From Saccharothrix espanaensis DSM 44229 (lineage in GTDB: Bacteria > Actinomycetota > Actinomycetes > Mycobacteriales > Pseudonocardiaceae): 64,000 nt of DNA. Each line of letters starts with the position of its first letter. Positions within the stretch are counted from its first letter, which is position 1. The notes below the pieces were generated by a model, which was given only the letters and a program-made list of their open reading frames with translations, was not told where the DNA came from and searched no databases. A program made the translations under genes and the position numbers. Of this stretch, positions 31,926 through 40,735 are shown one piece after another. The stretch lies in assembly GCF_000328705.1 (NCBI RefSeq), contig NC_019673.1, positions 7,389,501 through 7,453,500 on the forward strand, read 5' to 3'.

Positions 31926-32468
31926 GTGACGCTGAGCGCGGCAGGGACCTCACAAATGCACATCCACCCGCCGAAGATCGAGTACTTCGACCTCGACGCC
32001 AAGAGCAACACGGACCCCAAGGGGTACCTGCGCGGCGTCGACGAGTACAGGCTGACCCAGCACGGGCTCTACATGTTCCGCCCCGTGCCCGGTCACCCGC
32101 AGCTCTCCCACTTCGAGTCGTGGCTGCTCCCGTCACACGGACTACGGGTCACACGCCAGTCCTGGCACCCCGGGCACGAGCGCGACTACGACCTGTACGT
32201 CGACATCGTGGAGATCACCTCCAGCGGGTCCGTGTGGAAGACGGTCGACCTGTACCTCGACCTGATCGTGCGCACAGGCCGCAGCGTGACCGTGTTGGAC
32301 ACAGACGAGCTGTTGGCCGCGATGGCCAAGAACCTGATCCAGCCACACCGCGCGCAGTGGGCGTTGGAAACGGCCTACGGCGCCGTGGCCGGCATCGCCG
32401 CACACGGCCACGACGTCGTGCGGTGGCTCGCGTCCCAGGGCGTCGTCACGACGTGGCGTCACCGGTAG
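31926..32468 (+). CDS. DUF402 domain protein, paralogue 1
   Basis: 180 residues from GTG 31926, which follows TAAAGT (31913-31918) by 7 bases. The DUF402 core is visible: HFESWLLPSHGLRVTRQSWH, YDLYVDIVEI and VDLYLDLIVRTGRSVTVLD. Some DUF402 proteins are nucleoside di/triphosphate phosphatases (Ntdp type) or RNA-associated. The acidic residues in DLYVDI and VDLYLDL fit a metal site. The next gene is a diverged paralogue. The gene is divergent from the DUF5685 gene. Confidence 0.8.
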   Translation: MTLSAAGTSQMHIHPPKIEYFDLDAKSNTDPKGYLRGVDEYRLTQHGLYMFRPVPGHPQLSHFESWLLPSHGLRVTRQSWHPGHERDYDLYVDIVEITSSGSVWKTVDLYLDLIVRTGRSVTVLDTDELLAAMAKNLIQPHRAQWALETAYGAVAGIAAHGHDVVRWLASQGVVTTWRHR

Positions 32469-32605
32469 TACAGACGGTAAGACTCGCTGGTCAACCGCCA
32501 TCCGAGCTCGTTCACCGGAAAGAGACCAATACACCCACAGACCGTGATGTAACGAATCGACCCGCAGTGTTACCGGCCGCACACTTACGGCTACCCTCGG
32601 GTCGC

Positions 32606-33124
32606 GTGGGAGCGGTCATCACACCTCAGCTGGTCGACGTTGTCGACACCGTCAGCGCAGTTCGGAGCTACTCGTCGGGCATGTCCCGACATCTCACGAC
32701 GTGCCGCGTGGAGAGCTGGGGTCTGCGGTTGGAGTGCCCCACGCCGGAGGACCCGTTCTCCGATTCGGAGGTCACCTGGTTGATGCCGGACCTCGGTCTG
32801 CGCCTCACCCACAACCGACCCCGTTCCCGTCACGCGCGCAGCGGCCCGAGCGTCCTCACGGCTGTGCGCGTGCTGCGCGACGGACGCTCGTGGCGCACGA
32901 CGGACCTCCTCCTCGGCCTGGCCGTGCCCGGCGGCACCACCGCCAGGATCGTCCGCTCGGAGGAGTTCGCCGCGGCCGTGGCCGGACGCGTGCTCAACCC
33001 GGACGACGCCGACCAGGCCCTGCGCACCGTGCACCGCACGCTGGAGGAGGTCAGCCTGCACCGCCACGACCTGGGCGTGTGGCTGACCCACCGGGGCATC
33101 TACGACGTCTGGCCGTCGCTGTAG
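32606..33124 (+). CDS. DUF402-like protein, paralogue 2
   Basis: 172 residues from GTG 32606 (TACCCT ends 8 bases upstream). It aligns along its length with the preceding protein: SWRTTDLLLGLAVPGGTTAR replaces VWKTVDLYLDLIVRTGRSVT, and both end with a HxHD..WL...G pattern. Several acidic residues of paralogue 1 are lost (DLYLDL becomes DLLLGL), so a catalytic role is doubtful. The last 25 bases overlap the end of convergent coaE. Confidence 0.7.
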   Translation: MGAVITPQLVDVVDTVSAVRSYSSGMSRHLTTCRVESWGLRLECPTPEDPFSDSEVTWLMPDLGLRLTHNRPRSRHARSGPSVLTAVRVLRDGRSWRTTDLLLGLAVPGGTTARIVRSEEFAAAVAGRVLNPDDADQALRTVHRTLEEVSLHRHDLGVWLTHRGIYDVWPSL

Positions 33125-34260
33125 AAGGCGTCCATCCGGGCCGTGGCCGCTTTCATCCACGGCTCCTTGGCATCCCCGTACGCGATCCCGTCGGTGTGCC
33201 GGCTCGCCAGCTCCAGCTTGAGGTCCTCGTACTCCTGCCGCGCGGCGGCGTCCGCCCGAAGCCAGTCCCGGAACCGCAACGCCCAGTTCCACCCAGGCCC
33301 GCCCTCGACCCGAACGTGCAGGTGAACCCGCCGGTCGGGATCACAACCCGCGTGCACCCGCTTGTGCCACTCGGCGGGCTCGCCGTACCGAGGCGTGTCC
33401 TCCAGCGGCCCCACGGCCGGGAACCCGGCATCGGCCAGCGCCGAAGCCAACGAATCGGCCTCCTCCAGTGACGTCACGGCCAACTGGAAGTCCAACACGT
33501 CCTTCGCCGCCAACCCGGGCACCGACGTCGACCCGATGTGCTCGACCCGCCGGTGACCGGCGGCGAGTGAGATCCGAGCGCCGACCCGTGCGGCCTGCTC
33601 GGGCCACGTCGGGTCGTAGGGCAGCACGTTGAGCGGCCCGGTCGCGAAACGGCGCAAACGGACGTTCGCCTCGTAAGGGACCAGCCGATCGGCCCACAGC
33701 GCGTCAACCACGGAAAGCACCCGATCGGGCGTACCCGAGTTGTCCAGCCACACGTCGGCAACAGCCCGGCGCTGCGCGTCGGAAGCCTGCTTGGCCATCC
33801 GGTTGCGGGCATCCTGCTCCGACAACCCCCGCCCGACCAGCCGCTCCACCCGGACCTCGGACGCCGCGTCCACGATCAGGACCAGGTGGTACATCGGCGC
33901 GAGGCCGTTCTCGACCAACAACGGCACGTCGTGCACCACCACCGCGTCGGACGGCGCGGCCGAGATCAACTCGGCGGTACGAGCCCCGATCCGGGGGTGC
34001 GTGATCCCGTTGAGCGTCACCCGAGCCGAGTCGTCGCTGAACACCCGAGCGGCCAACGCGGCCCGATCGAGCGCCCCGGACGCATCCACGACCCCGTCGC
34101 CGAACGCCGCCACGATCTCCGCCAACCCCGGCGTCCCGGGCGCAACCACCTCCCGGGCCAACAGGTCGGCGTCGATCACCACCGCCCCGTGCTCGGCCAA
34201 CCGCCCGGCCACCGTCGACTTACCAGACCCGATGCCCCCGGAGAGGCCCACGCGCAACAT
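33100..34260 (-). CDS. coaE: Dephospho-CoA kinase with C-terminal GrpB domain
   Basis: 386 residues from ATG 34260. The N-terminal kinase (about 1-197) has Walker A GLSGGIGSGKST and VVIDADLLAREVV. It phosphorylates dephospho-CoA, the last step of CoA synthesis. The C-terminal half (about 205-380) is a GrpB/UPF0157 nucleotidyltransferase-like domain (VLPYDPTWPEQAARVGARI, VEHIGSTSVPGLAAKDVLDF). This two-domain form is the actinobacterial type, as in M. tuberculosis Rv1631. A dispersed element with promoter-like boxes lies about 245 bases upstream. Confidence 0.96.
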   Translation of the reverse strand: MLRVGLSGGIGSGKSTVAGRLAEHGAVVIDADLLAREVVAPGTPGLAEIVAAFGDGVVDASGALDRAALAARVFSDDSARVTLNGITHPRIGARTAELISAAPSDAVVVHDVPLLVENGLAPMYHLVLIVDAASEVRVERLVGRGLSEQDARNRMAKQASDAQRRAVADVWLDNSGTPDRVLSVVDALWADRLVPYEANVRLRRFATGPLNVLPYDPTWPEQAARVGARISLAAGHRRVEHIGSTSVPGLAAKDVLDFQLAVTSLEEADSLASALADAGFPAVGPLEDTPRYGEPAEWHKRVHAGCDPDRRVHLHVRVEGGPGWNWALRFRDWLRADAAARQEYEDLKLELASRHTDGIAYGDAKEPWMKAATARMDAFYSDGQTS

Positions 34261-34706
34261 GCCCACAGTCTGCCCGCCCACCACGCACAACCGCACACGC
34301 ATAAACCCCAACACACACGCAGACCCCCCGCTTTTCGTTCATCCTTGGCGGCCTGCCCGTCCGGCGAGGACTCTTTGGTTTTCCCTTCACAACGCAGGCG
34401 CTTCCACCTCACAGCGCCCCACCGCCACACACAGGACGACCCAAACTTGCAGGTCACAGCCCTAGCCGCGCCAGCAGGCGCGGCCGCCGGCCCCCGACAC
34501 CATTATCCCACGAGGCACCGACAATCCCCGTCGCAGCTTCGCGTGGTCAAAGCAGGAAAACACCCAGGGAGGCCGCGCCCACAACGTCCCGAAACACCCA
34601 AACTCATCGTTACGACTCACCGCCAAACCCTCGACGACGTTATGCAGCAACGGCCGTCGACATACGGCACCTAAGCAACGAACAGGAGCCGGAAGGCGAC
34701 CAGCGG
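34261..34706. other. Intergenic region upstream of coaE
   Basis: No gene seen. It contains dispersed element copy B (34481-34527), and at about 34340-34360 a ggcggcctgcccg...cggcgag stretch that also occurs near 16857-16873. Confidence 0.6.
34481..34527 (-). repeat. Dispersed intergenic element, copy B
   Basis: Minus strand reads TTGTCGGTG-N8-GATAAT followed by a ggtgtcgggggccggcggcc block. It is the copy closest to consensus and faces coaE. Confidence 0.6.
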
Positions 34707-35447
34707 TCAGGCTTCTTCGAGAGGGGTCATCGACTGGACCGCCAACGCGGTCAGCAATGCGGTCATCTGGTCGTCCGGCACGAATCCGGCTTTGGCCCGG
34801 GACACGAACGTCGTCTTTCCCAGCGACCCGATCACCAGGCGTTCCGACGGCGTGCTGACCATCGACGCCTTCCGCTTGCCCACCTCGACCTCCGCCACCG
34901 ACGCGCCCTCGGCCCGTTCGGCGTCGAGGCTGTCCGCGACCCGGCCCTGCGCGGCGGCGTCGTCCGAGTAGGTCGCCAGGCCGATGATCAACGGCGCGGC
35001 CGACAGCGGCTGCTTCTCGTCCAGGTCGTAGTAGCAGTCGATCTTGGCGGTGCGGCCCAGCGAGGGTTCCGCGATGCCGACGATCGTCCGCACCTCCCCC
35101 TTCGACTCCCGTCCGACCTTGGAGTTGACCACCTCCACCGGGACGATCAGCTCGCAGTCGTCGGGCAGCTCGCGGTCCACCATCGCGGGCGTCCGCACGA
35201 CCGTCGTGGGCGCGAGGATCGTCGGGATCTGGACCGGCGGCGCGACCGCCTGGGGCTTCGCCGTGCACCCCGCCCCCACCACCGCGACCGCCACAGCCGC
35301 GACAACCCCTCGCACCACACCCGCCGACGCCCTCGCCGCCGTACCGACCGAGGCACCCGCCCTCGCCGAGGCACCCGGAGACGCGCCGGCCAGCCCGACC
35401 TCAGCCGCAGCCGAAGCCGTTGTCCCCCGCCGAATTCGAGCAGCCAT
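34707..35447 (-). CDS. Putative lipoprotein
   Basis: About 246 residues from ATG 35447; an in-frame GTG at 35456 is also possible. An unusually long Ala-rich N-terminus leads to a hydrophobic segment and a lipobox-like AVVGAGC (Cys at about residue 61 of this start), then a Pro/Thr spacer. The mature part has two Cys and ends MTPLEEA. It resembles DUF3558-type actinobacterial lipoproteins (PTTVVRTPAMVDRELPDDCE, KIDCYYDL), with moderate confidence. TAAGTT lies 9 bases before the ATG. It is downstream of the rpsA terminator. Confidence 0.6.
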   Translation of the reverse strand: MAARIRRGTTASAAAEVGLAGASPGASARAGASVGTAARASAGVVRGVVAAVAVAVVGAGCTAKPQAVAPPVQIPTILAPTTVVRTPAMVDRELPDDCELIVPVEVVNSKVGRESKGEVRTIVGIAEPSLGRTAKIDCYYDLDEKQPLSAAPLIIGLATYSDDAAAQGRVADSLDAERAEGASVAEVEVGKRKASMVSTPSERLVIGSLGKTTFVSRAKAGFVPDDQMTALLTALAVQSMTPLEEA

Positions 35448-35472
35448 AGGGGTCACAACTTAGCGCACGACA

Positions 35473-35505
35473 ACGGCCCCGCACCTGGAACCGGTGCGGG
35501 GCCGT
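35473..35505 (-). terminator. Terminator of rpsA
   Basis: A perfect 13-bp stem (35473-35485 with 35493-35505) and a 7-base loop, about 140 bases after the rpsA stop codon and before the lipoprotein gene. Confidence 0.7.
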
Positions 35506-35642
35506 CGTAGCGTTCCGTCGTTCTCGGCCATTCCTGACCGTCGTGCTCAGCCTTCGTTCTCAGCCGTCGTGCTCGGCTGTCGATCTCGACCGTCGTGCTC
35601 GGCCGATCACCCGACCCGCGAGCGGGTCACGCGATCACGCGA

Positions 35643-37139
35643 TCACGCGCCGCCCGACAGCTTCTCGCGAAGCGCGGCGAGCTGCTCGTCGCTCGCCAGG
35701 GTGCCGCCGGCCTGGGCCGGGGCGCCGGTGGTGCTGCTGGCGGCCGCGACCGGGGCGTCGCCGCCGGAGGAGTAGTTGGTCTCCCCCGCCGCCTCTTCCT
35801 CGGCCGCCGCGGCCTTCGCGACCTGCTTCATGTGGGCCTCGTAGCGCGTGTGGGCCTCGGCGTACTGCCGCTCCCACTCCTCGCGCTGCTTGTCGAAGCC
35901 TTCCTGCCACTCCTGGGTCTCCGGGTCGAAGCCCTCGGGGTAGATGTAGTTCCCCTGGTCGTCGTACTCGGCGGCCATGCCGTACTGGGTCGGGTCGAAC
36001 TCGGAGTCGACCGTGAAGCCCTCGTTGGCCTGCTTGAGCGACAGCGAGATCCGCCGGCGGTCGAGGTCGATGTCGATGACCTTGACCATGACGTCGTCGC
36101 CGACCTGGACGACCTGCTCCGGGATCTCCACGTGGCGCTCGGCCAGCTCGGAGATGTGGACCAGGCCCTCGATGCCCTCGTCCACGCGGACGAACGCACC
36201 GAACGGAACCAGCTTGGTGACCTTGCCCGGCACGATCTGACCGATCGCGTGGGTCCGGGCGAACTGGCGCCACGGGTCTTCCTGCGTCGCCTTCAGGGAC
36301 AGCGAGACGCGCTCGCGCTCCATGTCGACGTCGAGGACCTCGACCGTGACCTCCTGGCCGACCTCGACGACCTCGGACGGGTGGTCGATGTGCTTCCAGG
36401 ACAGCTCCGAGACGTGCACCAGGCCGTCCACGCCACCCAGGTCCACGAAGGCACCGAAGTTGACGATGGAGGACACGACGCCCTTGCGGACCTGGCCCTT
36501 CTGGAGCTGGTTGAGGAACTCGCTGCGCACCTCGGACTGGGTCTGCTCCAGCCAGGCGCGACGGGACAGGACCACGTTGTTGCGGTTCTTGTCCAGCTCG
36601 ATGATCTTGGCTTCGAGCTCGCGGCCGACGTACGGCTGGAGGTCGCGCACGCGGCGCATCTCGACCAAGGAGGCGGGGAGGAAGCCGCGGAGACCGATGT
36701 CCAGGATGAGGCCGCCCTTGACGACCTCGATGACCGTGCCCTTGACCGGCTCGTCCTTCTCCTTGAGGGCCTCGATGGTGCCCCAGGCGCGCTCGTACTG
36801 AGCCCGCTTCTTGGAGAGGATCAGCCGCCCTTCCTTGTCCTCCTTCTGGAGAACCAGGGCTTCGACCTCGTCACCGACCTTCACAACCTCGTTGGGGTCG
36901 ACGTCATGCTTGATCGACAACTCGCGCGAGGGGATGACGCCCTCGGTCTTGTAGCCGATGTCGAGCAGGACCTCGTCCCGGTCGACCTTGACGATGGTGC
37001 CCTCGACGATATCGCCATCGTTGAAGTACTTGATGGTCTTGTCGATGGCGGCGAGGAAGTCCTCCTCCGTCCCGATATCGTTGATAGCGACCTGCTTCGG
37101 CGCGGAAACAGCCGGGACAGTGGTGGTGTCGGTGGACAT
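35643..37139 (-). CDS. rpsA: 30S ribosomal protein S1
   Basis: 498 residues, the short actinobacterial form with four S1 RNA-binding repeats (about 40-108, 125-190, 210-280 and 295-365). Examples are GDIVEGTIVKVDRDEVLLDI and GVVSSIVNFGAFVDLGGVDG. The C-terminal tail (about 380-498) is acidic then Ala/Gly-rich with no S1 fold. It binds mRNA during initiation and also occurs in tmRNA-dependent rescue. ATG at 37139. It forms the core block with coaE, uvrB and, further off, polA. Confidence 0.97.
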   Translation of the reverse strand: MSTDTTTVPAVSAPKQVAINDIGTEEDFLAAIDKTIKYFNDGDIVEGTIVKVDRDEVLLDIGYKTEGVIPSRELSIKHDVDPNEVVKVGDEVEALVLQKEDKEGRLILSKKRAQYERAWGTIEALKEKDEPVKGTVIEVVKGGLILDIGLRGFLPASLVEMRRVRDLQPYVGRELEAKIIELDKNRNNVVLSRRAWLEQTQSEVRSEFLNQLQKGQVRKGVVSSIVNFGAFVDLGGVDGLVHVSELSWKHIDHPSEVVEVGQEVTVEVLDVDMERERVSLSLKATQEDPWRQFARTHAIGQIVPGKVTKLVPFGAFVRVDEGIEGLVHISELAERHVEIPEQVVQVGDDVMVKVIDIDLDRRRISLSLKQANEGFTVDSEFDPTQYGMAAEYDDQGNYIYPEGFDPETQEWQEGFDKQREEWERQYAEAHTRYEAHMKQVAKAAAAEEEAAGETNYSSGGDAPVAAASSTTGAPAQAGGTLASDEQLAALREKLSGGA

Positions 37140-37343
37140 TAGGTAGGTGGCTCCGGTACGGATTGGGGTCGTCTGGCCTGTGGGTACAACACTGCGCGGG
37201 AGGCAAGGCTTCCCCCGACGACCAGTCCCGTGACGTGCATACCGATCATGGGCAGCGCGAACCCACTACGCGGGCGGTATCGTACGCGTCCCGACGAGCT
37301 GCGGGCAAACCGCACCCCCCGCACGTAACCCTGAAGGAGCAGC

Positions 37344-38174
37344 GTGTCCGACCAGCACGCGAGCGCCGAACTGGCGCTCGGCACGACCGGCATCGCGCTG
37401 CGGACCGCCGACGCGGCCGAATCGAGGGTCGCGAACCGGATCTGGTGGGACGCCGACGCCGACGACTACCACGCCGAACACGGCGCCTTCCTGGGCGCGG
37501 CCGACTTCGTCTGGTGCCCGGAGGGCGTCCGCGAAGAAGAGGTCGGGTTCCTCGGCGACGTGACCGGCCGACGGGTGCTGGAGGTGGGCTGCGGGTCGGC
37601 CCCGTGCGCCCGGTGGCTGGCCGCCCGGGGCGCGCACCCGGTCGCGTTCGACATCTCCGCCGGCATGCTGCGGCACGCCGTGGCGGGCAACGCGGCGACC
37701 GGCCTGTCCGTGCCCCTCGTGCAGGCCAGCGCCGACCAGCTCCCGTTCGCCGACGCGAGCTTCGACGCCGCGTGCTCGGCGTTCGGGGCGGTGCCGTTCG
37801 TCGCCGACGTGGGCGACGTGTTCCGCGAGGTGGCCCGCGTATTGCGGCCCGGAGCGCCGTGGGTGTTCTCCGTGACTCACCCGATCCGGTGGATCTTCCC
37901 GGACGATCCCGGGCCGAACGGCCTGACCGTCACGCAGTCGTACTTCGACCGCACGCCCTATGTAGAGGTCGACGAGAGCGGCCGCGCGACCTACGTGGAG
38001 CACCACCGGACGCTGGGCGACTACGTCCGCGCGCTGGTCGGCGCGGGGTTGGAGCTGGTGGACCTGGTGGAGCCGGAGTGGCCCGACGGGCACGCCCGGC
38101 CGTGGGGGCAGTGGAGCCCGCTGCGGGGCCGGCTATTCCCCGGCACCGCGATTCTGCGGACGCGCAAGCCGTAA
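37344..38174 (+). CDS. SAM-dependent methyltransferase
   Basis: 276 residues from GTG 37344 with AAGGAG 7 to 12 bases upstream. The class I Rossmann motif I is VLEVGCGSAPCARWLAARG, motif II VAFDISAGML and post-I DQLPFADASFDAACSAFGAV. No feature indicates the acceptor. A conserved protein of this type lies next to rpsA/polA loci in many actinobacteria. A GNAT gene follows 9 bases downstream. Confidence 0.88.
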   Translation: MSDQHASAELALGTTGIALRTADAAESRVANRIWWDADADDYHAEHGAFLGAADFVWCPEGVREEEVGFLGDVTGRRVLEVGCGSAPCARWLAARGAHPVAFDISAGMLRHAVAGNAATGLSVPLVQASADQLPFADASFDAACSAFGAVPFVADVGDVFREVARVLRPGAPWVFSVTHPIRWIFPDDPGPNGLTVTQSYFDRTPYVEVDESGRATYVEHHRTLGDYVRALVGAGLELVDLVEPEWPDGHARPWGQWSPLRGRLFPGTAILRTRKP

Positions 38175-38183
38175 CCTGCGGTC

Positions 38184-39344
38184 ATGACCGTCAGTCGGGG
38201 GCTGGTGGAGGCGCAGGGCACGCGGTTCGCGGGGATCGACCCCTGGCTGCCTGCCGTGGTCGCGCCACCGGACGGGGACGTGATCACCGCCGCGCTGCCG
38301 GACGGCACGCGGGTCGCGGGCGTCGTGCAGCACCAGGTGCACGACCGGACGTCCGCGGCACGGCTGTGGTCGGCGACCGAGGTGTGGGAGCTGACGCCGC
38401 TGCTCGGCGGTGCGGGCGCGGCCGGGATGGACGCGCTGCTGCGCGCGTGGCGGCAGTGGATGGACCGGGCGGGTGCGGCCGAGCGGGACTCGGCGTGCGT
38501 GGTGACCTGGCCGAGCCGGGACGCCGAGGCGGCTCAAGCCCTGCTCGGCCACGGCCTGGTCCCGCTCTCCGTGATCGCCGTGCGCCGCACGTCACCCGCC
38601 GGTGTCACCCGCATCCCGTCGGCGATGGCCCGTGCCACACCGTCACGCACTCCTTCGCCCTCTCCACCGACCACGCTCGACTCCACGCGGTCCGGCCCGT
38701 CGTCCGCTCAGGTCAGACCTGACACCCACAATGCTGCGCCCATCGGACCCATCGGACCCATCGGACCCATCGGACCCATCGGGGCACGAGTCGGGCGTAC
38801 GCCACCGCTCGCCGGGGCGCTGGCCGCACGCACCACGCCACCGTCCGGGACCTTCGCGATCCGCCGCGCCACGCCCGCCGACCTGGAGACCGTGCTCACC
38901 CTCGCGCTGGCCGAGCTGCGGTACTCGGCGCTGGTCGGGTCGACCGTGGACCGGCCGGAGGCAGCCGAGCTCAAGCGCCGCACGCTGGCCGAACGGCTCG
39001 CCGCGGGCGGTCCGGCGTGGTTGGCCGAGCGGGACGGGATCGCGGTCGCGCTGGCCGAGTGCGCGCTGGTCACGTCCGAACCGGGCAACTGGACGTCGAC
39101 CCGGTTACCGACCGGCCGCTGGGGTTACGTGAACTGCGTGTCCGTGCTGCCCGGCGCGCGGGGCGCGGGGATCGGGCGACACCTGATGGCGTACGCGCAC
39201 CGCGAGTTGCAGCGGCTGGGCACGGTCGGCAGCTACCTCTACTACAACCCGCCCAACCCGCTGTCCTCGGTGTTCTGGCCACGCCAGGGGTACCGCCCGC
39301 TGTGGACCGTGTGGGAGGTCCGCCCCGCAGGCGCGTTGCGCTAG
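38184..39344 (+). CDS. GNAT acetyltransferase with repetitive linker
   Basis: 386 residues. A C-terminal GNAT domain (about 220-386) is clear: FAIRRATPADLETVLTLALA, GYVNCVSVLPGARGAGIGRH and LYYNPPNPLSSVFWPRQGYR. The N-terminal 140 residues form a separate, probably degenerate GNAT-like half. They are joined by a Pro/Ser/Thr linker containing five tandem PIG tripeptides encoded by a 9-bp DNA repeat. TAACCT ends 6 bases before the ATG. The substrate is unknown. Confidence 0.82.
   Translation: MTVSRGLVEAQGTRFAGIDPWLPAVVAPPDGDVITAALPDGTRVAGVVQHQVHDRTSAARLWSATEVWELTPLLGGAGAAGMDALLRAWRQWMDRAGAAERDSACVVTWPSRDAEAAQALLGHGLVPLSVIAVRRTSPAGVTRIPSAMARATPSRTPSPSPPTTLDSTRSGPSSAQVRPDTHNAAPIGPIGPIGPIGPIGARVGRTPPLAGALAARTTPPSGTFAIRRATPADLETVLTLALAELRYSALVGSTVDRPEAAELKRRTLAERLAAGGPAWLAERDGIAVALAECALVTSEPGNWTSTRLPTGRWGYVNCVSVLPGARGAGIGRHLMAYAHRELQRLGTVGSYLYYNPPNPLSSVFWPRQGYRPLWTVWEVRPAGALR
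38739..38783 (+). repeat. Five copies of a 9-bp in-frame repeat
   Basis: Unit cccatcgga repeats at 38739, 38748, 38757, 38766 and 38775 (the last with one change). It encodes Pro-Ile-Gly each time and sits in the linker of the GNAT protein. Confidence 0.95.
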
Positions 39345-39739
39345 CCGCAATCCAGCCTCACCGCGCCTCAGACCGCACTCCCACCCGCATCCCCGCACAC
39401 GCGCCCACACGCTTTCGTACCTACGCACCCACACCCACGGGGGCCGTACCCGCGCGCCCGCACCCCACGGGCCCTAGCCACGCGCCCACACCCACGTGGG
39501 CCGTACCCGCGCGCTCGCACCCCACGGGGCCCTAGCCACGCGCCCACACCCACGAGGGCCCTGACCACATGCGTCCGAACCCCCCACGTCCGGAAATGTC
39601 CGGGTAGTCCGGTCGCGCTGCGCCATTTGGCGGACAGTGGTGCACTTGTCGCGCCGGATCACAGCTCACGCGGTTGCGGTCGGAGCAGTGCTGCGCCACT
39701 ATTTGAACTGACCAGTCAGTTCAAAGAAGGGGTTACGCC
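39345..39739. other. Intergenic region with imperfect tandem repeats and an operator
   Basis: No gene supported. About 39440-39570 consists of repeated blocks around ccctagccacgcgcccacac and gggccgtacccgcgcgc. The end contains the perfect operator palindrome at 39702-39725. Confidence 0.6.
39702..39725 (+). promoter_or_regulatory. TetR-type operator before the ABC-like/YhgE operon
   Basis: A perfect inverted repeat TTTGAACTGA-ccag-TCAGTTCAAA, 14 bases upstream of the first start codon. The operon ends with a TetR regulator, its likely ligand-responsive repressor. Confidence 0.7.
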
Positions 39740-40735
39740 GTGGAGATCCACGCTCAGCGCGTCGGCGTCGCCGGGCCGCACGGCCCGTTGCTCAAGCCGA
39801 CCAGCCTGCGCGTGCCGCCGGGCGAGCTGGTGGTCGTGGCCGGACCCCCGGACGCGGGGCACACCGCGTTCGGCCTGGTGCTGTCCGGGCGGATGCGCCC
39901 GACCACCGGGTCCGTCACGCCGGACGCCGCCGGGCTGCGCAAGCAGGTCGTGCTGGTGGACTCGCCGGGCGTGAACGAGCCCGAGGCGTCGCTGTCGCTG
40001 TCCGGGGTGGTCGGCGAGGAGCTGGCCATGAACGGCCGGCGCAGCGGGCGCAAGGCGGTGGCCGACTGGCTGGTCGAGCGCGGGGCCGAGGAGCACATCG
40101 ACGCGCGGTTCGAGTACGTGCCGGCCGACGTCCGGTGCAAGCTGATGCTGGAGCTGGCTGCGGGACGTCCCGGGGCGCGGGCGCTGATCGTGGACACGCC
40201 GGACCGGTACCACGGGGACCCGGCGGGCTGGCTCCGGCTCGCGCGCGAGCACGTGACGCCCGAAGTGTCCGTGGTCGTCCTGTGCACGACCACGTCGGCC
40301 GCGGTGCTCGACATCCCGGTGGCCCGCCTGGGCGCGGACAACACGCTGCCCACGCCCGAGGAGCACACCGCCAAGCACGCCCTCACCCCCACCGAACGCG
40401 ACCTGCGCCCCGTCTCCCCCCACCCCGCGCCGCCCGTCGCCCCCACGGCCGCGCCCGCTGACAACGCTGTCACCACCACCGGAGCGAGTCCGGCCGCCGC
40501 CCCCGAGCAGCCGGCACCCCGCCGCCCCGCACAGGAACCGCCGGCGCCCGAACAAGCAGCACCGGATCAGCCCAAGCCCGACCACGCACAGCCCGACCAC
40601 CCCGAGCCCGACCACGCCATCCCCGGACGGGCCGAGGCCGGAGCCCGGACCACGAAGCAACCCGCCACCGACGTCGGCGAGCCCACCCGGCCGGGCCTGC
40701 GCCCGGCCGTCGACCACGCCGAGGAGAACCAGTGA
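39740..40735 (+). CDS. Degenerate ABC ATPase-like protein
   Basis: 331 residues. The first 200 have the layout of an ABC ATPase, but the nucleotide-binding motifs are altered. Walker A reads GPPDAGHTAF (Lys replaced by His), the signature region reads EYVPADVRCKLML instead of LSGGQ, and Walker B ALIVDTPDR lacks the catalytic Glu. ATP hydrolysis is unlikely. The C-terminal 120 residues are Pro/Ala-rich with DHAQPDHPEPDHA repeats, probably disordered. The stop overlaps the GTG of the YhgE gene (GTGA). The GTG start at 39740 has AGAAGGGG upstream. Confidence 0.78.
   Translation: MEIHAQRVGVAGPHGPLLKPTSLRVPPGELVVVAGPPDAGHTAFGLVLSGRMRPTTGSVTPDAAGLRKQVVLVDSPGVNEPEASLSLSGVVGEELAMNGRRSGRKAVADWLVERGAEEHIDARFEYVPADVRCKLMLELAAGRPGARALIVDTPDRYHGDPAGWLRLAREHVTPEVSVVVLCTTTSAAVLDIPVARLGADNTLPTPEEHTAKHALTPTERDLRPVSPHPAPPVAPTAAPADNAVTTTGASPAAAPEQPAPRRPAQEPPAPEQAAPDQPKPDHAQPDHPEPDHAIPGRAEAGARTTKQPATDVGEPTRPGLRPAVDHAEENQ

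Noticed and set aside
39368-39568. 66-codon repetitive minus-strand frame rich in RGYGPRGCG units
   Set aside because: The protein repeat is the direct product of simple DNA repeats; no start signal or conserved domain.
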